A program made the translations under genes and the position numbers. 64,000 nt of DNA. Source: Microbacterium sp. HD4P20. Lineage in GTDB: Bacteria > Actinomycetota > Actinomycetes > Actinomycetales > Microbacteriaceae. The notes beneath the pieces were generated by a model. It was not told the DNA's origin. It saw only the letters and a list, made by a program, of their open reading frames with translations, and ran no database searches. Location of the stretch: positions 179,900 through 243,899 of the forward strand of contig NZ_JAHZQZ020000017.1 in the NCBI RefSeq assembly GCF_019449275.2, written 5' to 3'. This document shows, in pieces, positions 53,585-62,059 of this stretch (the stretch's first letter is position 1; the number at the start of each line of letters is the position of its first letter).

Positions 53585-54874
53585 ATGACCATGCCTTCCT
53601 CGCCGCGGCGGCGCATTGCGCTGCGGGGCCCCATGGATGCACGCACAGCGAAGAGCACCGGATACCTCCTGGGCGCTCAGTTCCTGCGGAACCTGGGGCC
53701 GCTTGTTATTCTGCTCCTGTTGGCTCGACTAACGGATCCCGAAACCGTCGGGGTGTACTCGCTCGCCCTGGCAATCGTGACCCCATACTTCGTTCTCGCC
53801 CAGCTGGGCATGCGGACGGTGACACTGACGCTTCAACCCGAGGCGTCCTTTCGCAACTACGCAATCGTGCAGACCGGATCGATTGCATTGGCGCTGATTG
53901 CGGCGGTCGTCGTTGGCGTCATCAGCACCCCGCAGCTAGCCGTGATCCTCGGCCTCGCCTCGTGCCTGAAGATTGCGGACGCCTTTTCGGATTTCCTCTC
54001 CGGCCCTCTGCAACGGCACGGGCGATCAGTCACCGTTTTCACTTCGAGCCTGATCTCGGCGACAGTCGTATCGATCATCGCCGGGATCGTCTTGTTCGCC
54101 ACACGCGACCTCGTGCCCACCCTGGCCGCTCTCGCTGGCGCGTCTCTCCTTGCGGCCTATGTGCTCCTGTTCCGCCCCGCCAAGAGGCTGTCGCGGAGCG
54201 TCGAGGCCGCAAGACCACCGAAAGCCGCAGGATTCCGTGCAGAGGCACGGCGCATCTTTTCAGCCGGGCTTCCGCTCGGCATGTCGATGGCGCTGATGTC
54301 GCTCATCTCAACCGTTCCGCTGTATGTCGTGACTGCGAGCTTCGGTGAGGCGGAAACCGCCCGCCTTGCTGTGCTCCTCTACGTCTATGCGCTGGCCGAC
54401 ATCGTCACCGGCGTCGTATCTCAGGCCTGGATCCCGCATGCTCAGGAGCAATTGCGCGCCATATCGTTGCGTCCCTCGATTCTGGCGATCTCCCGTCGCG
54501 GCGCAGCTGTATGGACCGTTGTCTACATTCCGGTGACCGTGATCGGACTGGTACTCGCTTCCTGGCTCATCCCCATCCTTTTTGGAGCCGCGTACAGGCT
54601 CACGCTCGCCGAGGCCATACCCCTTGGAATCGCAGTCGTACTGCTTCCGAGCGCGCATTTCATGGCCACTGCGGTCGCGATCCAGAACCAATACGTCCAC
54701 GCTCTGACGCTCTCGGTCGGATCAACTGTCTTGTCGCTCGCTGCCTGTGTGCTTCTGATTCCGCCTCTCGGGATCGCCGGCGCGTTCTGGGCTCTCGCGA
54801 TCGCTGTCGGAGCACGGGCCGCCATCGCGGCGATCATCGTCGCAACACGCACGGGCGGAAGGCGAGCGCCGTGA
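53585..54874 (+). CDS. wzx: Polysaccharide flippase, Wzx/MOP superfamily
   Basis: The 429-residue protein has about twelve hydrophobic helices in the MOP/RfbX arrangement, beginning STGYLLGAQFLRNLGPLVILLLLARLTDPETVGVYSLALAIV. Wzx proteins turn lipid-linked repeat units to the outer face, where a Wzy polymerase joins them. Start ATG 53585 (M-T-M-P-S-S) has AGAAGG about ten bases upstream; an in-frame GTG at 53555 is less well placed. Its stop overlaps the next gene (GTGA). The window therefore carries both a Wzx route and two ABC exporter routes. Confidence 0.9.
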   Translation: MTMPSSPRRRIALRGPMDARTAKSTGYLLGAQFLRNLGPLVILLLLARLTDPETVGVYSLALAIVTPYFVLAQLGMRTVTLTLQPEASFRNYAIVQTGSIALALIAAVVVGVISTPQLAVILGLASCLKIADAFSDFLSGPLQRHGRSVTVFTSSLISATVVSIIAGIVLFATRDLVPTLAALAGASLLAAYVLLFRPAKRLSRSVEAARPPKAAGFRAEARRIFSAGLPLGMSMALMSLISTVPLYVVTASFGEAETARLAVLLYVYALADIVTGVVSQAWIPHAQEQLRAISLRPSILAISRRGAAVWTVVYIPVTVIGLVLASWLIPILFGAAYRLTLAEAIPLGIAVVLLPSAHFMATAVAIQNQYVHALTLSVGSTVLSLAACVLLIPPLGIAGAFWALAIAVGARAAIAAIIVATRTGGRRAP

Positions 54875-55656
54875 CCGAGATTGGCGTTGTCATCCCTGCG
54901 CACCGCTTTGACGATTGGCTGGACGAGGCCGTCGAGTCTGTGCTCGCGAGCCAGGATGTAGACCTGGAGCTGGTCGTTGTGGCAAACGGCATCCTCGAAC
55001 TCCCCCACCGTCATTGGCGGGATGATCCACGGGTCGCTGTGGTGCACGACCCTTCACCGCTCGGGCCGACCAAAGCCATGATCCTCGGCATCGAGTCGAC
55101 ACAGGCGCCGTTCATCGCGCGTCTCGACGCGGATGACCGCATGTCGCCGAGTCGGCTCAGTGCGCAAGTCTCGCGCCTCCGCGCCCAGCCAGCAGCCCCA
55201 ATGGTGGGGACAGCCACACGGCGGATCACAGCCGAGGGCGAGCCCGCAGGCTCGATCCGGATGCCGGTCGGCGACGATGTCCGTCGCCACCTCGTTCTGT
55301 CTAATACGGTTCCCCATTCGTCGGTCATGTTGCGAAGGGTGACGCTGGAGGCTGTTGGTGGCTATAACCCCGCCCTCCCGCAGATGGAAGATTACGAGCT
55401 CATCCTCCGCCTGGCACAACAGGGGCCGATCCCTGTGCTGGACGATGAGCTGACCGAGTATCGAGTGCATCCGGGTCAGATCAGCCGTGGCGCCGAGCCG
55501 CGGGGACTCCACATCGAACGTGTCAGCCATGAGCGCCGTCGACTGGGTGACGTGATCGGCATGAACCCAATGGCGGTCCGTCTCCTGGACCTCGTGTGGA
55601 AAGCGGCTCAGTTTGCCCGCTACTACCGCATCACGAAGCCCGGGCATGAGTACTGA
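54871..55656 (+). CDS. Glycosyltransferase family 2
   Basis: The 261-residue GT2 has GVVIPAHRFDDWLDEAVESVLASQ, the nucleotide-binding region and the metal-binding ARLDADDRM, followed by SNTVPHSSVMLRRVTLEAVGGY and QMEDYELILRLAQQG, the usual acceptor-side motifs of repeat-unit transferases. The start is GTG 54871, overlapping the wzx stop. The longer frame from 54511 is the shadow of wzx. The sugar specificity cannot be read from the sequence. Confidence 0.92.
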   Translation: MTEIGVVIPAHRFDDWLDEAVESVLASQDVDLELVVVANGILELPHRHWRDDPRVAVVHDPSPLGPTKAMILGIESTQAPFIARLDADDRMSPSRLSAQVSRLRAQPAAPMVGTATRRITAEGEPAGSIRMPVGDDVRRHLVLSNTVPHSSVMLRRVTLEAVGGYNPALPQMEDYELILRLAQQGPIPVLDDELTEYRVHPGQISRGAEPRGLHIERVSHERRRLGDVIGMNPMAVRLLDLVWKAAQFARYYRITKPGHEY

Positions 55657-55673
55657 GGAAACCGGGCCTGCTT

Positions 55674-56795
55674 GTGAGAATCGCGTTCATTGTGAACAAC
55701 TTTCCGCCTCGTACGGGTGGCGTCGAGCTACACGTTCAGGCACTTGCGCATCAGCTCGCCGAGCTCGGCCACACACCGATAGTGATCACCCTGGATAGAG
55801 AGCGACAGCAAGGGTACGACGGTGATGTGAGGGTACTCAGCCTTAGGGAGCATCTTCGGGTCGCGGACACGCTCGGGTTTCCTGCAATCGGATCTCGGCG
55901 GGTACTCACCCGCTTTCTTCGAGCCGAACGGATCGACGTTGTCTCCGTCCACACCCGGTTCTTTCCCATGAGCTTCGTCGGACTGCGCGCAGCGCGCGCC
56001 GCCGGCGTACCCGTCGTTCACACCGAACACGGCAGCGACCACGTCGCGAGCGACTCCGCGGTCATTCGCATCGCAAGTCGGCTCGTCGACGAAACGGTCG
56101 GTCGCTGGGTGCTCCGCCACGCGGATCGCGTGCTCGGCGTGTCCGAGGCCGTCACAGCTTTCGTTCAACGTCTTGCGCGCGTCGACGCCCAGGTCTTTTA
56201 CAACGCCATCGATGCGCCGGCATCAGCTCCTTCGACGCATACACAGGACACGCGCCGCATCGTCTTCGTCGGGCGACTCGTGCCAGGTAAGGGATGGGAC
56301 GCGTTCCTGGATGTGGTTGCGCAGCTGCGTACAGAGGGAGTCAGCATCAGCGGCGACGTCATCGGCGACGGTCCGGAGATGGCAGCTGTGCTCGCGCGGG
56401 TGCAGACGCTCGGGTTAGAAGCTATCGTGCGTGTTCACGGACGGCTCTCGCAAAACGAGGTGCGACGGCTACTCCGCGGCGCAACCCTTGTCAACCCGAC
56501 GACTCTATCGGAGGGGTTCCAGACGACATTGCTGGAAGCGGCCGCCGAAGGAGCACGCGTCGTCACGTATGCCGTTCCCGGGGCCGATGTGCTCCGCGGA
56601 CAGGGCGCTCCCATCGTCATTACGGAACGGAAGACGCTGTCGGCACTCTCGACCGCCCTCAAGGGCTGTACGGGCACGGGCTGGTCACCTATCCCCGCTG
56701 AGACGATCGTTGAATGGACGTGGCCCGCGCGAGCGCGGGAGTTCGCTGCCATCTGCGAGTCGGTGCGCCATCGGGCAACGCCGGCCCAGGATTGA
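55674..56795 (+). CDS. Glycosyltransferase family 4
   Basis: The 373-residue GT-B enzyme has an N-terminal domain with RIAFIVNNFPPRTGGVELHVQALAHQLAELGH, the hinge-side IVFVGRLVPGKGWDAFLDV and the C-terminal donor-binding SEGFQTTLLEAAAEGARVV, which replaces the typical E-x7-E by E-x6-E/E spacing seen in GT4. The start is GTG 55674, 17 bp after the GT2 stop, in one operon with wzx. It probably adds one sugar of the repeat unit. Confidence 0.92.
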   Translation: MRIAFIVNNFPPRTGGVELHVQALAHQLAELGHTPIVITLDRERQQGYDGDVRVLSLREHLRVADTLGFPAIGSRRVLTRFLRAERIDVVSVHTRFFPMSFVGLRAARAAGVPVVHTEHGSDHVASDSAVIRIASRLVDETVGRWVLRHADRVLGVSEAVTAFVQRLARVDAQVFYNAIDAPASAPSTHTQDTRRIVFVGRLVPGKGWDAFLDVVAQLRTEGVSISGDVIGDGPEMAAVLARVQTLGLEAIVRVHGRLSQNEVRRLLRGATLVNPTTLSEGFQTTLLEAAAEGARVVTYAVPGADVLRGQGAPIVITERKTLSALSTALKGCTGTGWSPIPAETIVEWTWPARAREFAAICESVRHRATPAQD

Positions 56796-57207
56796 ATTGG
56801 CTGGTTGCCGCAACGAGCGACTACGCGGTGATAGAGCATTCGAGCCGCTCTGCCGGATCCTTGTCGCTCTTCGACTGGTTCGATGCCGTCGAGGCAGCGG
56901 TCAGCACGTACGCCACGTCGATGTCGTTGCGAAAGCGCGTCGATGGTTGTCGGACCATCCAGATGCAGCCGACCGTCACACCTCAGCGAGAGCGACGACA
57001 TGAGCGCGCGGGTATCGACACGAAGCCGTTGCCTTTCGTCGGGAATCGTCCCCCGTGGACCGCATCGTCATCCTAGGCCCGCATCCACGCGCCTACTGGT
57101 CTGCGCCCGCCATAGGCGGATTCCGGGGGCAGGGGCTTTGCCCGGCGATGGCAGCTGGCTCCACTGGCCGTCTCGGAACTCGCGCAGGCGCGTGAACCGA
57201 TCGCTGC
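56796..57207. other. Gene-poor gap, possible decayed glycosyltransferase fragment
   Basis: This 412-bp stretch separates the GT4 gene from the end of the DUF6541 gene. No frame has a start with RBS, good length and consistent codon use. A short frame at 57055-57192 begins V-D-R-I-V-I-L-G-P-H-P-R-A-Y-W-S, which looks like the N-terminus of a sugar transferase, then stops after 45 codons. The gap may hold the remains of a deleted gene. No terminator-like hairpin was found. Confidence 0.4.
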
Positions 57208-59142
57208 TCAGCAGCCGACGATCCGGTAGAGCCTGGCCTCGCCCTGCTGGTCGACGAGTTCGAGCGCATCCGATTCATCGAGGTCGGTCAATCCCGGGAA
57301 GACATTCGCCGCGCCGTGGATCTCCTGGGTTCCGAAGTCCAGAACGTACTCAACGTTCGTCTCCTCAACTGCATCGCACGCTGGGCTGCCAGGGCTCGCC
57401 TGATTGAGACCATTGAGAACTTCGTTCTCGGCGTCGGTTGTGGTGGTGAACATGTGTGGGAGGACTACCGATCGGTCCGCAAGCGCATACGCAAGGGCGG
57501 TTCCCGTCCACGGGCTCCCGACGATCACGGCGTCGGCCGGGACCACTTCCTCGAGCCGCGTCAGAAGCTCGAGCTCATCGCTGGTAATCAATCGCGCCGA
57601 GGGCGACGTTCGGTAGGCTTCACCGGCACGGGCCACGGCGACCGGAACCGGGCTGATCGCCGGTAGTTGGGTCGCCAGGCAAGCAGCGACGACGATGACC
57701 GAACCCACTGCCCAGCGCACGGGGCGGGCAGGAGCGACACGCATCTTTCGGATCCAGGGCCGGCTTCGGAGCCATGCCCACGTCGCGCCAGCGCCGTAGG
57801 CTCCGACAGGTACCGCCATGATCGGGAGCAGAGCCGCCAGCCGAGGCCGATTGTTGTACCAGCTTCCTGTGAGCGCGTCCCGCAGGTCTGGATAGGGCAG
57901 CGACGTCACAACGACGTAGAGAATCGCAGCGACGGCGAGCATCCCGGCGGCCGCGAGACCCACGGCGCGATGACGGAGGATCGCCCAGACGATTCCGACC
58001 AGGGCGAGAGAAGTCCCAAGCACAGCGGGAACTCCGTACCACGCCGAACCGGTGAAGACCTCGAGGACCGCGTAACGGACGCGCAGCTCGATCGGCCAGT
58101 CGCGGCCGCTACTTGGTCGCAGCACCATCAGCAGTACGAAACCCACCACCAAGTAGGCGATCAATGCGACCGCGACTAGGAGACGCCGGTCCCAGTTCGA
58201 CGCCCTCGCGAATCCGCGTGCTGTCAGAACCGCGGCGATAGGCACAGTGAAAGCCATCCACGCCACAAACGCCCCCGGATGCGCGAGGAACACCCCCGGC
58301 AGCATTCCGCCCAGAAGAACCCAGCTCTGCCATGGACGGGTGCGCGGGGACGCCTTGCCGATCCGGGTGGCGCGCAGCGTGGCTGCAATCGTCGCTGGAA
58401 GCAGCGCGACACCGAGCTGGTACGGGTAGAGCACGCCGTAATCCATCATCAACAGCGGGAAGAGCGGAAACGCCGCCGCGAGGATTCCGGCAGTGAGGAG
58501 AACAACGCGGTTCTCGCCGAACAGTTGGCGCGTCAACAGAACCACACCAGCAGGCCAGATCAGTGCGCTAATCACGAGGGTCGTTGCATTGACGGCAACC
58601 AAGGAACTTACACCGCCGAGCTGGGCCACGAGAGAGACCAGGTCGTGCCAGGCGGCCGGATAGAAGGCAGCCGAACCCGAGTGATCCGTGAGGTGTCCCA
58701 CCCAAAGCGACGACGCGTTCTGGGTGTCAAGGATGAAGGTGACAACATTGAGATGAAACACATTGTCGAATGTGTTCGAGAAGTTGTCGGCGGCTCCGAT
58801 GACGGCGACTACTTGGACAGTGATGATGAGAGCGGCGATTCCGATGGCGAGCGACGTCCAGAAGCGGAGACGACGCCTGCGCATCGGCTCGCCAAACCTG
58901 CGGCAGAGCAGCCAGACCCCGACAGCCGCCAAGGCCGCGAGCGCAATGACAGGAAGAATCGACCAGGGCACCCCGACAAGAGGAGCGATGATGGCGGCAC
59001 CACCCACGACCGGAATCGCGATCACCGGCGCCGTGGCGAACAACCAGAGCCGCCGAAGACCGAGAGCCGCACCTACCGTTCCCCCGATGAAGAGCAATAC
59101 CCCGGTCAGCACGAGCACCGCCCAAGCGAGTTCCCACCACAC
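57208..59142 (-). CDS. DUF6541 family large membrane protein
   Basis: The 644-residue protein has 12 or more membrane helices, beginning with an N-terminal pair, then DNFSNTFDNVFHLNVVTFIL and AAFYPAAWHDLVSLVAQLGG, motifs of DUF6541 proteins found in actinobacterial wall-glycan loci. The last 150 residues are extracytoplasmic, with DAVIVGSPWTGTALAYALADR. The shape resembles GT-C transferases, which use polyprenyl-phosphate sugars, but no definite catalytic acidic pair was identified. The start is GTG 59142. It is the only minus-strand gene between 52567 and 63377. Confidence 0.85.
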   Translation of the reverse strand: MWWELAWAVLVLTGVLLFIGGTVGAALGLRRLWLFATAPVIAIPVVGGAAIIAPLVGVPWSILPVIALAALAAVGVWLLCRRFGEPMRRRRLRFWTSLAIGIAALIITVQVVAVIGAADNFSNTFDNVFHLNVVTFILDTQNASSLWVGHLTDHSGSAAFYPAAWHDLVSLVAQLGGVSSLVAVNATTLVISALIWPAGVVLLTRQLFGENRVVLLTAGILAAAFPLFPLLMMDYGVLYPYQLGVALLPATIAATLRATRIGKASPRTRPWQSWVLLGGMLPGVFLAHPGAFVAWMAFTVPIAAVLTARGFARASNWDRRLLVAVALIAYLVVGFVLLMVLRPSSGRDWPIELRVRYAVLEVFTGSAWYGVPAVLGTSLALVGIVWAILRHRAVGLAAAGMLAVAAILYVVVTSLPYPDLRDALTGSWYNNRPRLAALLPIMAVPVGAYGAGATWAWLRSRPWIRKMRVAPARPVRWAVGSVIVVAACLATQLPAISPVPVAVARAGEAYRTSPSARLITSDELELLTRLEEVVPADAVIVGSPWTGTALAYALADRSVVLPHMFTTTTDAENEVLNGLNQASPGSPACDAVEETNVEYVLDFGTQEIHGAANVFPGLTDLDESDALELVDQQGEARLYRIVGC

Positions 59143-59326
59143 GAAGTCCGGCCCTTCTGTCGGCGCGTATCTCGCAGCGACCGCGGCCTAGATTATCCGA
59201 CTCTCACTGGGAGACCGGGCGGGAAGGTGATGCTCAGGTTCACCCGACTCCAAACGGATAGAGTAGGCAATCGCGTCTGTGCCCGTCAGCGCAACCTGTT
59301 CCCTGATCCCGTGAGGTCTTGACCGA

Positions 59327-60223
59327 GTGTCCGAGCACATCGAACGCGTGAGCATCGTCATCCGCACCAAGAATCGAGCGCAACTCTTGCGGCGGGCCCT
59401 GGATGACATCCTCGCCCAGACGTTCCACGAGTGGCACCTCACGGTCGTCAATGACGGCGGCGAGAGCGCCCCCGTCGACAAGCTGGTCGCCGAGAGGAAA
59501 TCGACGTTCGCAGGGCGCGTCGACGTCATTCACGTCGAGGGCGGAACCGGATCGATGGAGGCCGCCGCGAATCTCGGTGCGCAGCGTGCTCGAGGCGACT
59601 TCGTCATCATCCACGACGATGACGACACCTGGGCAAGCGACTTCCTCGCGGTCATGGTCGATGCGCTCGACGCCGACCAGGATGCTATCGCGGCCACCGC
59701 CCGCACAGAGATCGTATTCGAGCGAATCGACGGGGGGCGCGTGGTCGAGATGGGGCGCTCACCGTTCGTTCCGCCGGGCGAGATGGTCACGATCTACGAC
59801 CTGCTCCAGACGAATCGGGTCGTTCCGATATCGCTTCTCGTGAGGCGCGCTGTCTACGACGAGATCGGATGGTATGACCCGATCCTGCGCGCCGTCGGAG
59901 ACTGGGAATTCAACCTCCGTCTGGTCCGCCACGGTCGAGTGATCTTCGTTGGCGACGAGCCGTTGGCCTTTTGGCATCAAAGGCCGCACGCCACCGGACC
60001 AGCGTCGAACAGCGTCTTTGGCGAGAGTCTTGAGCACCTCCAATTCGATCGCATGGTTCGCGACCGTGAACTTAGGGACTACATCGATCGCAATGGCATT
60101 GGTGGACTCCTCTACCTGTCGAAGTACATCGAAGAGACAGCGCGCTACTACTCCCTGCAGCAAACCATTCGCCGCGCGGCCGCGCGCGTTGTCGACAAAG
60201 TGCGCATCCGCCGCCGTAGCTGA
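59327..60223 (+). CDS. Glycosyltransferase family 2
   Basis: The 298-residue GT2 has VSIVIRTKNRAQLLRRALDDILAQTF, a nucleotide-binding VVNDGGES and the metal site IIHDDDDTW, followed by VVPISLLVRRAVYDEIGWYD and GDWEFNLRLVRHGRV on the acceptor side. The start is GTG 59327. It lies 46 bp before the GlfT1-like gene and is probably in the same operon as the second ABC exporter (61196-63377). The substrate is unknown. Confidence 0.92.
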   Translation: MSEHIERVSIVIRTKNRAQLLRRALDDILAQTFHEWHLTVVNDGGESAPVDKLVAERKSTFAGRVDVIHVEGGTGSMEAAANLGAQRARGDFVIIHDDDDTWASDFLAVMVDALDADQDAIAATARTEIVFERIDGGRVVEMGRSPFVPPGEMVTIYDLLQTNRVVPISLLVRRAVYDEIGWYDPILRAVGDWEFNLRLVRHGRVIFVGDEPLAFWHQRPHATGPASNSVFGESLEHLQFDRMVRDRELRDYIDRNGIGGLLYLSKYIEETARYYSLQQTIRRAAARVVDKVRIRRRS

Positions 60224-60269
60224 CGCCACTACGTTCTACCTCTGAAGCCCTATAGAGAGGCTCCTCATC

Positions 60270-61181
60270 GTGTCCAAACGCACCGCTGCCGTCGTCGTAA
60301 CGTTCAACCGCCTAGAGAAGCTCAAGACGGTTCTCGCAAAGCTGCACGCTCAGACAACACCGCCCGAGTGGATCGTAGTGGTCGACAACGCCTCCTCGGA
60401 CGGCACGGGGGCTTTCCTTGCCGCGTACCAGGGCCGCCCTGTGGAAGTCATCCGCCTCGAGGAGAACACGGGCGGCGCTGGCGGATTCGCAACGGGAATG
60501 AAGTACGCGTACGAGCTCGGCGCTGACCTATTCTGGCTGATGGATGACGACTGCTATCCGGAACCCGACTCATTGGAAAAGCTGGTCATCGGTCATGCCG
60601 ACGCGATGTCAGCGATGCCGGGCGGCGTCCCCTTCGCTTGCTCCCTCGTGCACTTCTCCCACGACGAGATCGCCGAGATGAACATTGCAGCACCCGATTG
60701 GAAGTGGGCGCGCCTATGGGCCAAGGGTCAGCGCGCGGTTCTCGTACAGACCTGCTCGTTCGTCTCCGCGCTCTACACACGTGAGACGGTCGAGAGAATC
60801 GGTCTGCCGCTGCGGGAGTACTTCATCTGGTTCGATGACGCGGCGTATGCGCGAACGGCGAGCGTCGGAATCGGCCCCGGCGTGTGCATTCTGGACAGCA
60901 AAGTCATACACGACACTCCGGAGAACGTCGCGGGCGACTTCTCCCGCGTCGACAGCCGCAACATCTGGAAGTTCGAATACGGCGCCCGGAACGAAGCATC
61001 CTACTTCCTACACCACGAATCGCTCATCTCGTACCTGCGCTTCTTCGCACGCGTCGAGATCCTCATGCACCGCGGGCGCGTTCCGTGGCGACTCCGCCGA
61101 CGCATCACCGGTCGGCTGCTGGCCGCGATCCGCTTCAACCCGCAGCCGGAGCACGTCGTCCCGGCGCTCGCGCAGGTCTGA
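60270..61181 (+). CDS. GlfT1-like glycosyltransferase, family 2
   Basis: The 303-residue GT2 reads AAVVVTFNRLEKLKTVLAKL, VVVDNASSDGTGAFL, ENTGGAGGFATGMKYAYELG and the metal-binding WLMDDDCYPE. The GGAGGF segment and DDD site match mycobacterial GlfT1 more closely than the relative at 41111 does. The start is GTG 60270 with GAGAGGC upstream. It precedes a Wzm/Wzt pair by 14 bp, so the order GlfT1-Wzm-Wzt repeats the mycobacterial galactan-export cluster. UDP-galactofuranose from glf is the likely donor. Confidence 0.9.
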   Translation: MSKRTAAVVVTFNRLEKLKTVLAKLHAQTTPPEWIVVVDNASSDGTGAFLAAYQGRPVEVIRLEENTGGAGGFATGMKYAYELGADLFWLMDDDCYPEPDSLEKLVIGHADAMSAMPGGVPFACSLVHFSHDEIAEMNIAAPDWKWARLWAKGQRAVLVQTCSFVSALYTRETVERIGLPLREYFIWFDDAAYARTASVGIGPGVCILDSKVIHDTPENVAGDFSRVDSRNIWKFEYGARNEASYFLHHESLISYLRFFARVEILMHRGRVPWRLRRRITGRLLAAIRFNPQPEHVVPALAQV

Positions 61182-61195
61182 GCCGGAGACGCTGA

Positions 61196-62059
61196 ATGCG
61201 CAATCCCAGCGAGGGTGCTCTCCTACAGGAGCCAGGTAAGGGCCGTGGCCTACCCGATGTCTTCAACCATCGACACCTGCTGGCGCTGATCGTTCGCAAG
61301 GAGATCCAGATCCGCTACCGCGGATCGATATTCGGGTGGCTCTGGTCCTACGTCAAGCCCGTCGTGCAATTCGCGGTCTTCTATGTGGCTTTGGGCGTGT
61401 TCCTCGCGTTGAACAAGAGCATCGACTACTACGCGATCTACATCCTCGCGGGCATCACGATCGTCACGTTCTTCAACGAAGCGTTCTCTAACGGAACGCG
61501 CTCGCTCGTTGACAACGCTGCGCTCATCAAGAAGATCTACCTTCCGCGAGAGTTGTTTCCGGTGGCCAGCGTCCTCGTCGCGCTGGTGAACACGATCCCG
61601 CAGATCATCGTGGTCATCGGAATCGCGCTCATTATCGGGTGGGCGCCTACCGCAATTCAGGTGGCAGCGATACTTCTAGGTCTTGTCATCGTCTTCATTC
61701 TGGCAACCGGCCTCGGTCTGCTGTTCGGTGCCTTCAATGTCACCTACCGCGATGCGCAGAGCTTTGTAGAGATCATTGTGATGTGCGCAGTCTGGGCATC
61801 GCCGGTGATGTATCGCTGGGAGATGGTTGCACAGAGCGTCCCCGAGTGGCTCTTCGTTCTCTACAGATTGAACCCGCTCACACCGGCGGTCGAATTGTTC
61901 CACTACGGGATATGGAACCCGCTCGACCCACGCAATGCACCACCCCTTCCAGGTCTTTGGCTCTTCTCTGGATTTACTCTTCTGATCTCGATCGCGCTGT
62001 TGATCGTTGGTCAGTTCGTGTTCCGCCGCCTGGAGGGTCGTTTTGCCCAAGACCTGTAG
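61196..62059 (+). CDS. wzm: Polysaccharide ABC exporter permease (Wzm/TagG-like), second copy
   Basis: The 287-residue ABC-2 permease has six membrane helices and the N-terminal LLALIVRKEIQIRYRGSIFGWLWSYVKP typical of polysaccharide and teichoic-acid exporters. It is only distantly similar to the permease at 42892, so the two exporters are not recent duplicates. ATG 61196 follows GAGACGC. Its end overlaps the ATPase start by 17 bp, so translation is coupled. Together they move a lipid-linked glycan across the membrane. Confidence 0.93.
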   Translation: MRNPSEGALLQEPGKGRGLPDVFNHRHLLALIVRKEIQIRYRGSIFGWLWSYVKPVVQFAVFYVALGVFLALNKSIDYYAIYILAGITIVTFFNEAFSNGTRSLVDNAALIKKIYLPRELFPVASVLVALVNTIPQIIVVIGIALIIGWAPTAIQVAAILLGLVIVFILATGLGLLFGAFNVTYRDAQSFVEIIVMCAVWASPVMYRWEMVAQSVPEWLFVLYRLNPLTPAVELFHYGIWNPLDPRNAPPLPGLWLFSGFTLLISIALLIVGQFVFRRLEGRFAQDL

